16,674 bases of DNA from Verrucomicrobia bacterium UBA4286 (GTDB lineage Bacteria > Verrucomicrobiota > Kiritimatiellia > RFP12 > UBA1067). Shown here piece after piece: positions 8,501 to 15,663 of this stretch (the first letter of the stretch is position 1; the number at the start of each line of letters is the position of its first letter). The DNA lies in the NCBI GenBank assembly GCA_002395905.1, contig DGVK01000140.1:1-16674 (forward strand), in the 5' to 3' direction. The position numbers and the translations under genes are program-made. The notes under the pieces are model-generated. The model made no database searches. It was not told where the DNA came from and saw nothing but the letters and a program-made list of their open reading frames with translations.

Positions 8501-11500
8501 AAGGCGATGCTTGTCGATTCCGGTCTTGAGGAGTCGTTCGTGAACGGCCTTACGTTCGTCGAGGCACTGCCGGACTTCTGGTTCGTCAGGTTCGACGGAA
8601 ACGGCGGCGCGGCATCCGCGACGCAGTACGACGTTGCGCCAAACACGGCGCTTGGCGAGCTCCCAACCGCTACGCGCGCCAACTACGACTTCCTCGGCTG
8701 GTTCACCGAGGCGGAGGGCGGCGACAAGATCTCCGCCGCTACGAAGGCGACCGCCGACGTCACCTACTACGCGCACTGGAAGATCAAGCAGTACACCGTC
8801 ACGATCGACACGGGTGCGGGCAGCACGCCCGTCGTGGTCGATCACGGCACAACTGTCGGCGACATAATCGACGCGCAGCCGGTGCCGACCCGCGAAGGGT
8901 ACGAGTTCAAGGGCTGGGTCGATGACGACGACCAGCCGCTCGACTTGTCCGCCGTCGTTACCGCCGACTTCTCGTTCCACGCGGTGTGGGCGAAGCGCGT
9001 CAAGGTTAACGGCCTTGCCTGCTTCGACGGCGTGGAGCAGCCTTCGGGCGTGTGGTCCGCGCAGCTTGACGGCGTGGAGGGCGACGAACTCGATCTCCCC
9101 GTGCAGGCGATAGACGGCTACGTGTTCCTTGGCTGGAGCGCCGAGCCTGACGGAGAGCTCCTGCCGGGATACGTCGTCGCGACGGAGGGCCTCACGCTCT
9201 ATGCGCAGTTCGAGCTCGACGCGTGGATCGTCACGTTCGACGCGAACGACGGTACGTGCGACACGGCAAGCGTCAAGGTCGCGAAGGGGCAGAAGCTTGA
9301 TTCCCTGCCTGAGGCGACGCGGATCGGCTTCGTCCAGAACGGCTGGTGGACGGCTGCCGACGGCGGCGAACAGATTGTGGCCAACTGGACGGAGATCACC
9401 GGCGATCTTACGGCCTACGCGCACTGGACGCCCGTCGCAACGGAGGACGGCTACACCTACACCTACCAGATCGAGGACGGCAAGGCGACCATCCACGAGG
9501 ACAGAGGCCTTGTGGCGGTCGATCCGTGGCCGACCGGCGTTTATGAGATTCCGTCCGTCCTCGGCGGCACGCCCGTCGGCAAGATCGGCCACGGCGCGTT
9601 TGCGGGCGTCAGCATCACGGAACTCGTAATCCCCGACGGCGTGACGGAAATCGGCAGCGGCGCGTTCAACATGTGCCAGAGCCTCACGACCGTGACGCTG
9701 CCGAAGAGCGTGACGACGATCGGCATGGCGGCGTTTGGCGGATGCGATGCACTCGCGACGTTCAACGTCGAATACGGCGACACGGCGCGCGTCAAGGCGA
9801 TGCTTGTCGATTCCGGACTCAACTCTGCATTTGTGGACGGCCTCACGTTCAACGAGGCGCCCGCGCCCACGCACACGGTTTCGTTCGACCCGATTGGCGG
9901 CACGGTTGATCCTGCGGTAATCGCGGTTGAAGAAGGCTCGAAGATCGGCGCGCTCCTGCCGACGCCCGTCTGGGCCGGCCACGGCTTCGACGGATGGTTC
10001 ACGAGCGGCGGGGACGAGATCACCGCCGACACGGAAGTCACGGCGGACATCTCCTGCTTCGCGGTCTGGACGGACCTCAACTACTACGCGGTCACGCTCG
10101 TCCCGAACGATGGCGTGTGCGACAAGGATGTCATCTGGGCGTATGACGGCTCGCCCATCGGCGAACTGCCCGTTCCGACGCGTGTCGGCTATATGTTCGA
10201 CGGCTGGTGGACGGAGTACGAGGGTGGCACGAAGGTCTCTGCAGACTTCATCGTGACGGGAGACGGCACGATCTTCGCGCACTGGACTGAGGTCGCGCCA
10301 GACGTCGTCGTCGTCACCTTCAACGGGAACGGCGGCACCCTGGCCGAGGGCGACGAGATTCGGACGCTCTTCAAGGACGGCGCGGTCGGCGATCTGCCTG
10401 CCGCGACGCGCACCGGCTATACGCTCGACGGATGGTGGACCGAAGCCGTCGGCGGCGAACGAGTTACCGCCTCAACGACCGTTTCGACCGACGCCACTTA
10501 CTATGCGCGCTGGACGCCGAACGTGTATGACGTCGTATTCGAGTCGAACGGAACGACGCTCATTGCCATTTCGGTCACCTACGACAGCGCGTACTCGACA
10601 GATGACTTCCCGGTGCCGACGTACGCCGGACACGACTTCGCCGGCTGGTTCACGGAAGCCGAGGGCGGCGTCCAGGTGTATCCGTCCGATGTCGTCAAGA
10701 TCACCGAAACGCAGACTCTCTACGCGCACTGGACGGAGACGCCTCCGCCTCCGCCGGAGACCTTCACTGTGACGTTCAACGGTAACGGCGCGCCGAATCC
10801 GGCGCCGCGCACGGTCGAGAACGGCGCGGCAATCGGCGACCTGCCAGTGCTGACGCTCGAAGGCTACGACTTCCTCGGCTGGTTCACTACGCTTGACGGC
10901 GACGTCGAGGTGACTGCTACGACGACTGTCACGGGCAATATGACGATCTATGCTCATTGGCGCAGCACGTCCGGCAAGCACCTCGACCCGTACGGCGTCG
11001 AGTGGTCGTATGTGATTGTCGATGGTCATGCGGAGATCTACAAAGGCTATGGCGAAGCTGCCATTCCTGCCGACACGGTTGGCGAAGTCACGGTTCCGGC
11101 GGAGATCGACGGCTATCCCGTTACGGCGATTGGCGACTACGCTTTCCAGCTCTGCGCAGGGCTCTCTGGCGTCACGATTCCCGGAGGCATTGCAAGCATC
11201 GGCAAGTATGCGTTCCAGGGCTGTACGTCAATCGAGAGCCTGATAATTCCATCGACCATGGCGTACATAGGCGAGGGTGCGTTCGCGAATTGCGATTTGC
11301 TTGCGACCGTGACATACCTCGGTTCCTGTCCGGATACAGGTGACTACATCTACTACGGCGACGCCGCATTTGAGGCTTCCATTGTGCCCGATACGGGCTG
11401 GGAGACCGAAGTTGAGGCGGGCGAATGGCAGTCTAATCCGATTCGTGTGGCGACTGCGCCCACTTGGACATACACGTTCGATGCGACCGACGGCGTCTGC

Positions 11501-14500
11501 GCAGAAACGACGCGTGCGGTCGAGCAAGGCGAACCCATCGGCGAGCTGCCGTTGGCGACACGTGAAGGGTATGATTTCGACGGTTGGTGGAGCAATCCCG
11601 TTGGCGGCTGGCAGATACAGCCCACGGATGTCATATCGGGCGACATGACGATCTACGCGCATTGGACGGAGGTCGAGTCCACGACTTGGACAGTCTCGTT
11701 CTACGCGATGGGCGGTACGATTGTCGGCGACGACACGAAGCTTGTTGAGAAGAACCAGATGATTGGCGCGCTTCCCGAAGTGACCCGCGAGGGCTACACG
11801 TTCGGCGGCTGGTGGACCGGTCCCGACGGCAGCGGCATCCAGTATCAGGCGGACTACGCCGTGACCGAGGATCTCTACCTCTACGCGTACTGGACGGAGA
11901 TTCCGCCGACCACCTGGACCATCACCTTCGACGCGAACGGCGGCGCGTGCGACGAAACGCCGAGGAACGTCGTTGACGGACAGTCCCTCGACACGCTCCC
12001 CGAGGCGACGCTCACGGGCTACACGCTCGACGGCTGGTTCACCGAGGCGGAAGGCGGCGAGAGGGTGTTCATCTACAGCACGATCTCGGCCGACGCCACG
12101 TACTACGCACACTGGACGCCGAACACCTACCGCGTGACGTTCGTCAACGAAGGCGGCGACCCGGTCTATCCCGATTTCAAGGACGTCACGTTCGACGCGG
12201 CCTACGGCGAGCTGCCAACGCCGTCGAACGGCACCAAGCTCTTCGTCGGGTGGTACACGGCTGCCGAGGGCGGCACCGACGTCAACGCCGACACGATTGT
12301 CGCTACGGCCTCCGACCACAGCCTCTATGCGCGCTGGACCGAAGGCGGCGGCTCGGGCGACTACGAGGTGGGCGGCTACACGCTGACCATTGACGTCGAT
12401 AAACTCGGCCGTGCCATGCTCTTCAAGCCGAATCCCGAACTGGGCTACGCGGAGGATCACCCGCAGTACTTCGACTTCGGCGTCTGCGCCATCGACCCGA
12501 AGCCGGAAGGGGAGTACAAGCTCCCCGCCACGATCGGCGGCTATCCGCTGAAGTTCATCGGCGTGCAGGCGTTCCGTGGCTGCACCGACCTCACCGGCGT
12601 GGTCATCCCCGACGGCGTGGAGACGATTGAGGCATACGCGTTCGAGGGCTGCTACAACATGAAGACGATATCCATACCTTCGAGCGTCGGATACATCGGG
12701 TACATGGCGTTCACCCCCGGGCTGAAGGTCGTCTATGTCGATTCGCCCGAGGCTCGCGAGAAGGTGATCCAGATGTTCACGGATGTCGACACGGGCGTCG
12801 ATCCGAGCAAGATTGCGTTCATCGACAAGTCCACTCCGCTCAGCACGGTGACGTTCGAACCGGCGAATGGCGAGGCTTCGTTCACGCAAGACTACGCCAA
12901 CGGGCTCGAGATCGGCGAACTGCCCGTGCCGACGCGCGCCGGCTTCACGTTCAACGGCTGGTTCACGGAAAACGTCTATTACCGCACGCGCGTCTCTTGG
13001 GACTACGTCGTCTCGAGCGACATAACGCTCTACGCGATGTGGACCGTGACCGAGGGGGTCCAGTCCGCCGTCGTCGGTGACTACACCTGGTACTTCAAGT
13101 TCGACGGCAAGAACGCGATCATCTACAACAACGGCAACGCGGCCGTCGAGTTCCGGCCGACTGGGCACATCGACGTCCCGGCCAAGCTCGGCACGTACAC
13201 CGTGACGGGAATCGGCAACAGGGCGTTCGTAGGCCTCGACAAGGTGACAAGCGTCAAGATACCCGACGGCGTGAAGGTCATCGGCCGCTATGCGTTCCAG
13301 GGCTGCGAGGCGCTTCAGTGCGTTGACGTCGGCAAGGGGGTCGCGCCGGCCGCCAAGAGCGATGTGGAGAATATCGATCTGGGCGCGTTCGCGGACTGCA
13401 GCGTGCTAAAGGCCGTCCAGTTCAGGGGCGCGGCCATGCCAATCTGCTCGGGCGGCGACATCTTCGACGGCACTCCGGCGAACTGCAAGGTCTACGTTGC
13501 GAAGAACGCCAAGAACTGGCCGCTCACCACGTGGCTCGACAAGGAAATCGTCCGCGACGACTACAAGGTCAACGTGCCGGTTTACGTGATGTCCGGGGCG
13601 GAGCCCGGGTGCAAGTCGCTTTCCGGCGCCGGTTTGTACGCGCTCGGCAAGAAGGTGACGCTCAAGGCGACGGCCGCCAGCGGCTACGTGTTCTCCGGCT
13701 GGTACGACGCGCTGGACGGAAGCGGACGGTACGTCTCCCGCGCCACGAGCTACTCCTACATCGTGACGGGCGAGGATGTAGAGTTCAATGCCGACTTCGC
13801 GACGCTCTGGGACGACGAGAGCAGCCTTGATTGCTTCTTCGCCGACACGGTGTTCGAAACCGAGCCCGACGGCACGTTCACGCTGGACCTCGATGCCAAC
13901 ACGGCGTCGTGCTCCGAGCCGAAGGCTTCGTTCAAGAATCTGCCTACGGGCCTCAAGTACGACGCCAAGACGTTCAAGATCGCCGGCAAGGCGACGAAGC
14001 CCGGCAAGTACAAGGTGACGCTCTCCTTGTCCAACGCGACGGTCAGGAAGGCGAAGACGTACGACTTCTACATCAAGGTGCCGAACTTCTACGACCCGAT
14101 TGTCGCTGTCGTCGACGAATACGGTCCGTACATTCCGGGCGTCGAGTACACGGAGACGTTTGACGTCTCCGCCGGCGACTGGGCCGTGACCGGACTCCCG
14201 ACCGGCATGAAGTGGACGAACAAGGCAATCGTCGACACGAAGACGAAGGAGGTGAAGGTCGAGGCGAACTCCATCTACGGCGCACCTTCGAAGCCCGGCA
14301 GCTACACGGTCTACTTCACGAAGACCATGAAGGAGGTTGACGAGAAGACCGGACGTCAGGTTAGCGTCAAGCACGTCTCGACGGCGACGTTCACCGTATC
14401 CGACTTCCCGGTGCTGACCCTTGAGATGGATGGCTATGGCTACGGCAAGGTGACCGGCGCCGGCGCGTATCCCGCGAACAAGAAAGTCTCGCTCAAGGCG

Positions 14501-15658
14501 ACGCCCAACAACGCAGGCAGCGTGTTCAACGGCTGGTACCTCGAGCCGTACAAGGGCGACGGCACCGACTTCCCGATCTCGCAGGCCGCCAGCTTCTCCT
14601 ATGACATGCCTGAGTATGACACGACGCTCTACGCGCACTTCATTACAGCTGCGGAGGACAAGGCGGGCATCTGGACGATATTCAACAACGAGATCACGTT
14701 CATTGACGATGTCGTGTCCATGACGAAGTCCATCCCGTGCGGCGTCTATCTTGAATGGCCTTTGGATGTCAACGCGCTGTCGCTCCCGACCGTCAAGGTC
14801 GCCGGCCTCCCGGCCGGGCTCAAGTTCGCGGCGAAGGACGTGATCGACTCAAAGACGAAGGAGGTGATCGTACCGGCGAACACGATCTACGGCACGCCGA
14901 CTGCCGCGTCGAAGGTCGACGCCAGGACGGGCGCGGTCAAGCCGTCCGAGATCAAGATCACCATAACGACGGCGGGCAAGTCCACGGTCAACTACATCGT
15001 CACCACAACGGTCGATCCGATGCAGGACTGGGCTGTCGGCACGTTCGAGGGCTCTGCGACGGAAGGCGACGGGCTGGCCACGATCACTGTCGCCAGCACC
15101 GGCAAGATCAGCGGCAAGAGCATCTACGGTGGACTTACTTGGACGCTTACCGGCGCATACTTCGACGAATACGATGATTATGCCAACCGGTACACGGCCA
15201 CGATCACCGGCAAGAGCGGGCAGGCCACGTTCACCGAGAAGCTTACGCTCTTCAAGAATGAAGATGTCGGAGGTTTCGCCATGGTCGGCGAGTCGCCAGC
15301 AACGGTCGCTGAAGTTGTCCAGTACAACTGGAAGGCCGAGCCTTGGAAGTCGATCTCCGCGAACTTCGGCGGTGCTCTCTCCTTCGGCAAGGACGTTGAC
15401 GAAGCCTGCCCTGGCACGGTGAAGCTCACGTTCAAGAAGAACACCGGTGCCGTGGCGATACAGGGCCAGTTCGGAAGCTACAAGGCGACAGCCTCGGCGA
15501 ATCTGACGCCGATCACGCTGCCGGGCGAGAAGAACAGGTTCTTCAGCTACTTGCAGGTGTACTTCCCGCCGAATGCGCAGAAGGGCTTTGCCGGCTACGG
15601 CATTTGCCTCCCGCTGACGTGGACCGGCTCGGCCTTTGTGATCGGTTTAATACCCTGA
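2564..15658 (+). CDS. Giant secreted BspA-type LRR / InlB B-repeat protein (4364 aa)
   Basis: A signal peptide spans residues 1-39: basic start, hydrophobic AFVAIAALAFTG, and likely cleavage after AWA. Residues about 80-1965 hold some 50 or more BspA-type repeats with the IGxxAFxxCxxLxxVxIPxxV pattern. InlB-type B-repeats (pattern FDANGG, then GYxFxGWFT, then YAHW) follow in blocks at 2005-2289, 2436-2800, 2966-3260 and 3426-3494, each followed by a short LRR island. The tail has two related beta-repeats (3667-3745 and 3950-4026), three Ig-like segments with LPxGL/GM turns (near 3793, 3878 and 4081), and an unrecognised domain from 4155 to the end. BspA and InlB repeats are known in surface adhesins and host- or polymer-binding proteins, so a binding role outside the cell is inferred. 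No LPXTG, PEP-CTERM or known type IX signal is visible at the end. ATG 2564 is fixed by the promoter and AAGGA. A terminator follows 20 bases after the stop. Confidence 0.92.
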   Translation: MKKCSSAAKAALKVRRVFGGIARAFVAIAALAFTGAAWAGDDYVEVDGIRWYYDPCGDNKCSIRFSDTEAAVYPKPSGEVTVPFRLNGMEVSHIGSHAFYKCTDITKVTIPSTVYSIGESAFEDCSKLDTVNIQGATMQTISAYAFKNCSSLRMMTLPDSITAIGQDAFEKCTSLSAMSLPKGLKAVGGALFCNCTSLLKVTVPEGVTSIGVNAFANCSSLETVILPHSFINDDGLADKAFGGTPETLKIMYAHTYKTGGYAWEFHVDKAVGSATIESVESNRGTPAVSPVPEGGVLAVPSTVKAGTTAYTVKAIGMYALSGLSGITGVTLPSTLTSIGSYAFNNCRNITSITIPNTVTTIGMGAFSGCANLTEVTIPASVTSVAVGAFRDCTKLRRAYVKSDALLQSIDVEKVFPNTATEFKCLATEVVDGRTWYYSTSSRGSCVEGLDHSASLREVTIPSTLGGRPVVSIGSRAFARDPSLERITVPSGVTDIRNSAFEYSYVQYVYVPDTLEQIGQYAFRGCSSLRSIPLPASLDAILDGAFEGCSSASITSIRIPDSVTVLSKGAFTGCSKLKSVILPRDLWYSNIKDKVFSGCSNELTIRRSFKASHGLTDYMCVETADFKAQIGDGTGPAIATTTARDLYLPERVEITPGVYIKVVSIAKDAFIGCNRLTSVQISEYVTEIGGRAFKNCHAMKSVEIPSGVKTIGDEAFYGSGITSLDVPSTVTSVGKKAFSFCPALKTASLGYNVKEYPEELFRGCTSLSEHSFSIYVKSIGESAFKGCTSLKKISTPPSATIGYGAFADCTSLVSAILPEQFYSTSLDTCKSLIARLFANHKAGMELGFYWWQTTPPDQRAEPDFRKSVINGEFWNYTVVGGKAVIGTTLVSRSAVTPDDPTGWLTIPETLGGYPVAEIGKGAFKNCTGITGVTFPGTVTAVHDSAFEGCSGISGVTLPAGLTQIGANAFKGCTKLASVTIPAGVEKDKLGANAFYGCSALKWAYLPKQFAAGFTESSVFGGCHDDLVCLVSFDDGYQQGYVQTVNNVKWYFIPISHDLEVEIVACELLGTTTLNVPATLSGKPVTSIGDDAFMYSEITGVTLPSSVKWIGDYAFQYCTDLLQVVLPNSVIEIGTCSFEGCTSLKQFTLSRNLKKIPPSAFFGCSSLFEVYNCDNLTEIGPFAFYHCPKLMSEAVGSLIANGPSVGENAFGFAGLTSRSGTLTIPDSMAPASIAKNAFAYSYCSVLSLPESFFGKFDKSAAFYGVPSTMEVMYRFSDGSFARVVDGVTWRYTTATGYKATVTGTDSTADSLTVPAKFGSYTVTAIGAKAFKDNTKLTWVTLPDSVTDIGAGAFSGCTSLNKTGISSTSNVKTIGANAYSGCGLPTVTLPDTVTSLGKDAFKDSAGLYKASLPGSLYGTANIFSYWFSGCADNLVVTFRREEGDYMAQVVNGYTWYYQNSASGSGVTITHFIEPQPTGTITIPSKLGGKTVDAIATYAFKDYTGITSVIIPSTVKTIERNAFQGCTGLTSVSIPRSVTSIADYAFNGCSNLASASLPDTLNGIDESKVFQGCASGINVTYRDKGGRTSVVVGGKTWWYRVVDGGAEIFYADPYASKGDPDYATDWKPAVEPVPTGSLTIPASLNGYPVTKIGKYAFSECAEMTSVTIPDSVTEIDYEAFGGCWELATVNFGTGLKTIGEYAFDACGELASLDLPDGLTSIENSAFNGCHSLTSLVIPDSVNKLGVNAFSSCSGLTSVILPEGLTDIGYMPFYRCSSLTDVTLKTEAAVNSFIRVFDRSYVKNVTIAEGVTAIGDQAFCYNRNEEDHYVALESVTLPESLESIGAYAFRWSKLKSLTIPRSVTSIGKYAFADCAKLTSVSIPAHLAGENVGECAFMNCTGLTSVTFEDGATSIGATSMFSTCSGLTSVEVPDGVVSIIDRTFDHCYSLQTLTIPQSVQSVGANVFRSAGLATVNVAARDTARVKAMLVDSGLEESFVNGLTFVEALPDFWFVRFDGNGGAASATQYDVAPNTALGELPTATRANYDFLGWFTEAEGGDKISAATKATADVTYYAHWKIKQYTVTIDTGAGSTPVVVDHGTTVGDIIDAQPVPTREGYEFKGWVDDDDQPLDLSAVVTADFSFHAVWAKRVKVNGLACFDGVEQPSGVWSAQLDGVEGDELDLPVQAIDGYVFLGWSAEPDGELLPGYVVATEGLTLYAQFELDAWIVTFDANDGTCDTASVKVAKGQKLDSLPEATRIGFVQNGWWTAADGGEQIVANWTEITGDLTAYAHWTPVATEDGYTYTYQIEDGKATIHEDRGLVAVDPWPTGVYEIPSVLGGTPVGKIGHGAFAGVSITELVIPDGVTEIGSGAFNMCQSLTTVTLPKSVTTIGMAAFGGCDALATFNVEYGDTARVKAMLVDSGLNSAFVDGLTFNEAPAPTHTVSFDPIGGTVDPAVIAVEEGSKIGALLPTPVWAGHGFDGWFTSGGDEITADTEVTADISCFAVWTDLNYYAVTLVPNDGVCDKDVIWAYDGSPIGELPVPTRVGYMFDGWWTEYEGGTKVSADFIVTGDGTIFAHWTEVAPDVVVVTFNGNGGTLAEGDEIRTLFKDGAVGDLPAATRTGYTLDGWWTEAVGGERVTASTTVSTDATYYARWTPNVYDVVFESNGTTLIAISVTYDSAYSTDDFPVPTYAGHDFAGWFTEAEGGVQVYPSDVVKITETQTLYAHWTETPPPPPETFTVTFNGNGAPNPAPRTVENGAAIGDLPVLTLEGYDFLGWFTTLDGDVEVTATTTVTGNMTIYAHWRSTSGKHLDPYGVEWSYVIVDGHAEIYKGYGEAAIPADTVGEVTVPAEIDGYPVTAIGDYAFQLCAGLSGVTIPGGIASIGKYAFQGCTSIESLIIPSTMAYIGEGAFANCDLLATVTYLGSCPDTGDYIYYGDAAFEASIVPDTGWETEVEAGEWQSNPIRVATAPTWTYTFDATDGVCAETTRAVEQGEPIGELPLATREGYDFDGWWSNPVGGWQIQPTDVISGDMTIYAHWTEVESTTWTVSFYAMGGTIVGDDTKLVEKNQMIGALPEVTREGYTFGGWWTGPDGSGIQYQADYAVTEDLYLYAYWTEIPPTTWTITFDANGGACDETPRNVVDGQSLDTLPEATLTGYTLDGWFTEAEGGERVFIYSTISADATYYAHWTPNTYRVTFVNEGGDPVYPDFKDVTFDAAYGELPTPSNGTKLFVGWYTAAEGGTDVNADTIVATASDHSLYARWTEGGGSGDYEVGGYTLTIDVDKLGRAMLFKPNPELGYAEDHPQYFDFGVCAIDPKPEGEYKLPATIGGYPLKFIGVQAFRGCTDLTGVVIPDGVETIEAYAFEGCYNMKTISIPSSVGYIGYMAFTPGLKVVYVDSPEAREKVIQMFTDVDTGVDPSKIAFIDKSTPLSTVTFEPANGEASFTQDYANGLEIGELPVPTRAGFTFNGWFTENVYYRTRVSWDYVVSSDITLYAMWTVTEGVQSAVVGDYTWYFKFDGKNAIIYNNGNAAVEFRPTGHIDVPAKLGTYTVTGIGNRAFVGLDKVTSVKIPDGVKVIGRYAFQGCEALQCVDVGKGVAPAAKSDVENIDLGAFADCSVLKAVQFRGAAMPICSGGDIFDGTPANCKVYVAKNAKNWPLTTWLDKEIVRDDYKVNVPVYVMSGAEPGCKSLSGAGLYALGKKVTLKATAASGYVFSGWYDALDGSGRYVSRATSYSYIVTGEDVEFNADFATLWDDESSLDCFFADTVFETEPDGTFTLDLDANTASCSEPKASFKNLPTGLKYDAKTFKIAGKATKPGKYKVTLSLSNATVRKAKTYDFYIKVPNFYDPIVAVVDEYGPYIPGVEYTETFDVSAGDWAVTGLPTGMKWTNKAIVDTKTKEVKVEANSIYGAPSKPGSYTVYFTKTMKEVDEKTGRQVSVKHVSTATFTVSDFPVLTLEMDGYGYGKVTGAGAYPANKKVSLKATPNNAGSVFNGWYLEPYKGDGTDFPISQAASFSYDMPEYDTTLYAHFITAAEDKAGIWTIFNNEITFIDDVVSMTKSIPCGVYLEWPLDVNALSLPTVKVAGLPAGLKFAAKDVIDSKTKEVIVPANTIYGTPTAASKVDARTGAVKPSEIKITITTAGKSTVNYIVTTTVDPMQDWAVGTFEGSATEGDGLATITVASTGKISGKSIYGGLTWTLTGAYFDEYDDYANRYTATITGKSGQATFTEKLTLFKNEDVGGFAMVGESPATVAEVVQYNWKAEPWKSISANFGGALSFGKDVDEACPGTVKLTFKKNTGAVAIQGQFGSYKATASANLTPITLPGEKNRFFSYLQVYFPPNAQKGFAGYGICLPLTWTGSAFVIGLIP
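2840..8455 (+). repeat. N-terminal BspA-type leucine-rich repeat region (nine LRR islands)
   Basis: This stretch encodes roughly 50 or more repeats of about 23 residues, with a conserved IGxxAF, a cysteine three residues on, and an IPxxV strand. Nearly every island is preceded by a cap with an aromatic pair (WYY, WEF, WNY, WYF, WRY, WWY) in an xxGxxW context, followed by a strand such as GxxxIPxxLGGxPVxxIG. Caps are encoded near 2699, 3338, 3851, 5162, 5681, 6407, 6902 and 7325; a variant without tryptophan lies near 4420. The last island (about 7490-8455) is the longest, with about 14 units. Confidence 0.88.
8484..8523 (+). repeat. 40-base direct repeat, copy 1 (LRR-to-B-repeat junction)
   Basis: These 40 bases are identical to 9777-9816. 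They encode DTARVKAMLVDSGL, the start of a linker between the end of an LRR island and the first B-repeat of the next block. The similarity continues at protein level as FVxGLTFxEA. Confidence 0.9.
8576..9430 (+). repeat. InlB B-repeat block A (four repeats)
   Basis: Four repeats of 69-73 residues start at 8576, 8783, 8996 and 9215. The pattern is a first strand (VRFDGNGG, VTFDAND), a GELP/SLP turn, GYxFxGW, and a closing YAHW. The third (VKVNGLACFDG..., closing LYAQF) is the most diverged. These are the beta-grasp-like Listeria-Bacteroides repeats. Confidence 0.88.
9443..9763 (+). repeat. LRR island between B-repeat blocks A and B
   Basis: The cap EDGYTYTYQIEDGKATI lacks tryptophan but keeps the pattern. 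It is followed by PTGVYEIPSVLGG and three LRR units (IGHGAF, IGSGAF, IGMAAF). Confidence 0.8.
9777..9816 (+). repeat. 40-base direct repeat, copy 2
   Basis: This is identical to 8484-8523 and has the same role: it begins the linker from an LRR island to the next B-repeat block. A diverged protein-level version (SPEAREKVIQMFTDV) stands at the corresponding junction near 12740. Confidence 0.9.
9869..10963 (+). repeat. InlB B-repeat block B (five repeats)
   Basis: Repeats start at 9869, 10076, 10292, 10517 and 10739, each ending in VW, HW or RW. The last is preceded by a proline run (TPPPPPETF). The third and fourth resemble the last two repeats of block C in order and at their junction (YYARWTPNVYDVVF against YYAHWTPNTYRVTF). 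Confidence 0.88.
10982..11320 (+). repeat. LRR island between B-repeat blocks B and C
   Basis: The cap YGVEWSYVIVDGHAEIY is followed by VTVPAEIDGYPV and three LRR units (IGDYAF, IGKYAF, IGEGAF). A short non-repeat segment (about 11321-11455) follows, whose YLGSCPDTGDYIYYG resembles the terminal segments seen after other LRR islands. Confidence 0.8.
11459..12343 (+). repeat. InlB B-repeat block C (four repeats)
   Basis: Repeats start at 11459, 11672, 11900 and 12119. The linkers between the early ones are similar (TEVESTTWTVSF, TEIPPTTWTITF), pointing to local tandem duplication. The last has a diverged core (TKLFVGWYT). Confidence 0.88.
12362..13045 (+). repeat. LRR island followed by a single InlB B-repeat
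   Basis: The cap VGGYTLTIDVDK has no tryptophan. It leads through a 30-residue insert to KLPATIGGYPL and three LRR units (IGVQAF, IEAYAF, IGYMAF). One B-repeat follows at 12839-13045 (VTFEPANGE, GFTFNGWFT, LYAMW). Confidence 0.8.
13073..13500 (+). repeat. Last LRR island
   Basis: The cap VGDYTWYFKFDGKNAIIY is followed by IDVPAKLGTYTV and three LRR units (IGNRAF, IGRYAF, LGAFADC). It ends with an AMPICSGGDIFDGTPANCKVY-like closing segment typical of BspA-type islands. Confidence 0.8.
15026..15655 (+). other. Unrecognised C-terminal domain of the giant protein
   Basis: About 210 residues (4155-4364) are rich in predicted beta strands: GTFEGS, LATITVASTGKISGKS, LTWTLTGAYF, KLTLFK, KLTFKKNTGAVAIQGQF and GYGICLPLTWTGSAFVIGLIP. 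The short GKISGK-type strands recall beta-rich C-terminal regions of large secreted proteins in Verrucomicrobiota, but I cannot name a family. It could be a surface-attachment or secretion domain, or simply a terminal binding domain. Confidence 0.5.
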
Positions 15659-15663
15659 TGTAA

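Noticed and set aside
4184..10282. A 2032-codon stop-free frame on the minus strand opposite the giant gene
   Set aside because: Its codons are exact reverse complements of the sense codons, so it only needs the sense gene to avoid TTA, CTA and TCA, which its GC-rich codon use does. The product is arginine- and aspartate-rich with no domain pattern. The same alignment explains the minus-strand frames at 11228-13168, 13406-14638, 1260-2384 and 15595-16452.
2564..15658. The regular nucleotide periodicity as a CRISPR array or non-coding satellite
   Set aside because: The period corresponds to about 23- and 72-residue protein repeats, the frame is intact throughout, and units vary at the third codon position as expected of coding sequence.
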